Origin: Fluviicoccus keumensis
Lineage (GTDB): Bacteria; Pseudomonadota; Gammaproteobacteria; Pseudomonadales; Moraxellaceae
DNA length: 64,000 nt
Assembly: GCF_004217445.1 (NCBI RefSeq)
Contig: NZ_SHKX01000011.1
Span: forward strand, 62,001 to 126,000
Reading direction: 5' to 3'
Of the stretch, positions 62,493 to 64,000 are shown one piece after another. Each line of letters opens with the position of its first letter. Position 1 is the stretch's first letter. The notes below the pieces were generated by a model. It ran no database searches, was not told the origin of the DNA, and saw nothing but the letters and a program-made list of their open reading frames with translations. The position numbers were made by a program, and so were the translations under genes.

Positions 62493-64000
62493 ACCTTCTC
62501 TATTTGACCTTTGTCTTCCCTTTGGTGGGGTTCCTGCTGCTGTCGACCATTCGCAGCCGCCTGACTGAAAACCTGGCCGCCGTCATCGGTGTCGGGTCGA
62601 TGGGCCTGGCTGCCTTGACAGCATTGTATGTAGGCATCGACTTCCTGAGCATAGAGGGGCAGGGGGCCTATCGTCAGGTGTTGTGGACCTGGATGCAGGT
62701 CGGTGACTTCGCACCCGCCTTCGGGTTGCATCTGGACGGGCTGTCACTGACCATGCTTGGCGTTGTCACCGGCGTTGGCTTCCTGATTCATCTGTTTGCC
62801 TCCTGGTATATGCGCGGTGAGAAAGGCTACGAGCGTTTTTTCTCCTACATGAACCTGTTTGTGGCCAGTATGCTGCTGCTGGTGCTGGGCGACAACCTGC
62901 TGCTGCTTTATCTCGGTTGGGAAGGTGTCGGCCTGTGCAGCTATTTGCTGATCGGCTTCTACTACCACGATCGCGCTAACGGAGCGGCCGCCATCAAGGC
63001 GTTTACCGTGACGCGCGTGGGCGATGTGCTGATGGCCATCGGTTTGTTCATCATTTATCACCAGCTCGGCACGCTCGACATTCAGGAAATCCTGGTGCGC
63101 GCTCCTGAAGTCTGGAAGACCGGCGATATGGCGGTGACGTTGGCAACCTTGATGCTGCTGGGCGGAGCCGTGGGTAAGTCCGCACAGTTGCCGTTGCAAA
63201 CCTGGTTGGCGGACGCCATGGCGGGCCCGACGCCGGTTTCGGCGCTGATTCACGCGGCTACCATGGTGACCGCCGGTGTCTACCTGATTGCCCGCACGCA
63301 CGTGCTGTTCATGATGGCGCCGGAAGTGTTGCAACTGGTGGGAGCCATCGGCGCCGTCACCTTGGTTCTGGCCGGCTTTTCCGCCATGGTTCAGACCGAT
63401 ATCAAGCGTATCCTCGCGTACTCCACCATGAGCCAGATTGGTTACATGTTCCTGGCGCTGGGCGCCGGAGCCTGGAGCGCCGCCGTTTTCCACTTGATGA
63501 CGCATGCGTTCTTCAAGGCGCTGTTGTTCCTTTCTTCCGGTGCTGTGATCATTGCCTGCCATCATGAACAGAACATTTTCAAGATGGGCGGCTTGTGGAA
63601 AAAGATTCCGTTTGTTTATGCCTGCTTCCTCGTGGGCGGCGGCGCATTAGCGGCGTTACCGTTCCTGACGGTAGGCTTCTACAGTAAAGATGAAATCCTG
63701 TGGGATGAGTTCGGCACCCAGCACTTTGAACTGTTCTGGGCTGGCTTGGTTGGAGCGTTCTTTACCTCGATCTACACTTTCCGTCTGATCTTCATCGTCT
63801 TCCACGGCAAGGAAAACACCCATGCACATGCACTGAAAGGCGTGAGTTACTGGCTGCCGCTGGGCGTACTGCTGGTATTGTCGACCGCCGTTGGCGCCAT
63901 GATTCATCCGCCGCTGGACGGCGTGCTGCCGGCGTTGAACATCACGCCGAACGAAGAGGCCAAGCATTACGTTGAAATGCTGTCCGGCACCGTTGCCCTG
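62489..64000 (+). CDS. nuoL: NADH-quinone oxidoreductase subunit L (cut by the window end)
   Basis: The first 504 residues of NuoL are present, with LGWEGVGLCSYLLIGFYYHD, the lysine-bearing GGAVGKSAQLPLQTWLADAM and AGPTPVSALIHAATMVTAGV, and SQIGYMFLALGAGAWSAAVF. This is the antiporter-like proton-pumping subunit at the tip of the membrane arm, normally about 610 to 660 residues, so the C-terminal helices lie to the right, presumably with nuoM and nuoN. Confidence 0.97.
   Translation, partial: MNLLYLTFVFPLVGFLLLSTIRSRLTENLAAVIGVGSMGLAALTALYVGIDFLSIEGQGAYRQVLWTWMQVGDFAPAFGLHLDGLSLTMLGVVTGVGFLIHLFASWYMRGEKGYERFFSYMNLFVASMLLLVLGDNLLLLYLGWEGVGLCSYLLIGFYYHDRANGAAAIKAFTVTRVGDVLMAIGLFIIYHQLGTLDIQEILVRAPEVWKTGDMAVTLATLMLLGGAVGKSAQLPLQTWLADAMAGPTPVSALIHAATMVTAGVYLIARTHVLFMMAPEVLQLVGAIGAVTLVLAGFSAMVQTDIKRILAYSTMSQIGYMFLALGAGAWSAAVFHLMTHAFFKALLFLSSGAVIIACHHEQNIFKMGGLWKKIPFVYACFLVGGGALAALPFLTVGFYSKDEILWDEFGTQHFELFWAGLVGAFFTSIYTFRLIFIVFHGKENTHAHALKGVSYWLPLGVLLVLSTAVGAMIHPPLDGVLPALNITPNEEAKHYVEMLSGTVAL

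Overview
The window is a gene-dense chromosomal segment of a high-GC Gram-negative bacterium, almost certainly a gammaproteobacterium. Pointers are the fused nuoCD gene inside a standard nuoA-N-type operon, a one-piece tmRNA with tag AANDETYALAA, outer-membrane and lipoprotein genes, and lipid A modification by an EptA-type enzyme. A Pseudomonadales/Moraxellaceae-like relative is a guess from gene content, not something the sequence proves. No phage, transposon, integron or CRISPR array was seen; the layout is ordinary core chromosome with a few accessory genes.

Layout. 1-3.5 kb: a partial MarR regulator, a membrane PAS-only sensor, and a DUF47-pit phosphate transport pair preceded by a Pho-box-like site. 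3.5-11.2 kb (minus strand): an RhlE-type RNA helicase, a MESH1-like HD hydrolase, a zinc/cobalt CDF exporter, a DHODH-like protein and a 1193-residue pyruvate:ferredoxin oxidoreductase. 11.3-16.5 kb: an SPFH protein, a YbaL-type K+/H+ antiporter, an FKBP lipoprotein and EptA. 16.6-23.1 kb: tmRNA and smpB, a FecR-domain protein, coaD plus a small ferredoxin, a TerB-like protein, mutM, rpmG, rpmB and an aldehyde dehydrogenase. 23.2-34.7 kb: a TetR regulator, a large Ig-repeat lipoprotein, an outer-membrane barrel, purU, an MFS transporter, tusA, a MATE exporter, glutaryl-CoA dehydrogenase, a MaoC hydratase and a DUF3422 protein. 34.8-47.1 kb: tRNA-Asn, a GST, aspartate aminotransferase, uvrB, a PAS-PAS-GGDEF cyclase, an olsB-olsA ornithine-lipid pair behind a second Pho-box-like site, a metallo-beta-lactamase-fold hydrolase, an SDR, a DUF945 protein and dapE. 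47.2-52.3 kb: a liv branched-chain amino acid ABC transporter with an unknown gene inserted after the binding protein. 52.5-64 kb: the respiratory complex I operon nuoA-B-CD-E-F-G-H-I-J-K-L, cut by the window end inside nuoL.

How the parts may work together. The two Pho-box-like sites, 39 kb apart, put low-affinity phosphate uptake (pit) and phosphorus-free membrane lipid synthesis (olsBA) plausibly under PhoB, a phosphate-starvation response seen in part here. Two near-identical 18-bp inverted-repeat sites (16 of 18 bases the same) lie in two divergent intergenic regions, aldehyde dehydrogenase/TetR and MBL hydrolase/SDR, suggesting one TetR-controlled catabolic regulon. PFOR with a DHODH-like partner beside a full aerobic complex I suggests metabolism spanning oxic and microoxic conditions. 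Most of the window is otherwise conventional; the least explained pieces are the 122-residue protein in the liv operon, the output-less PAS membrane sensor and the small exported protein near 20 kb.
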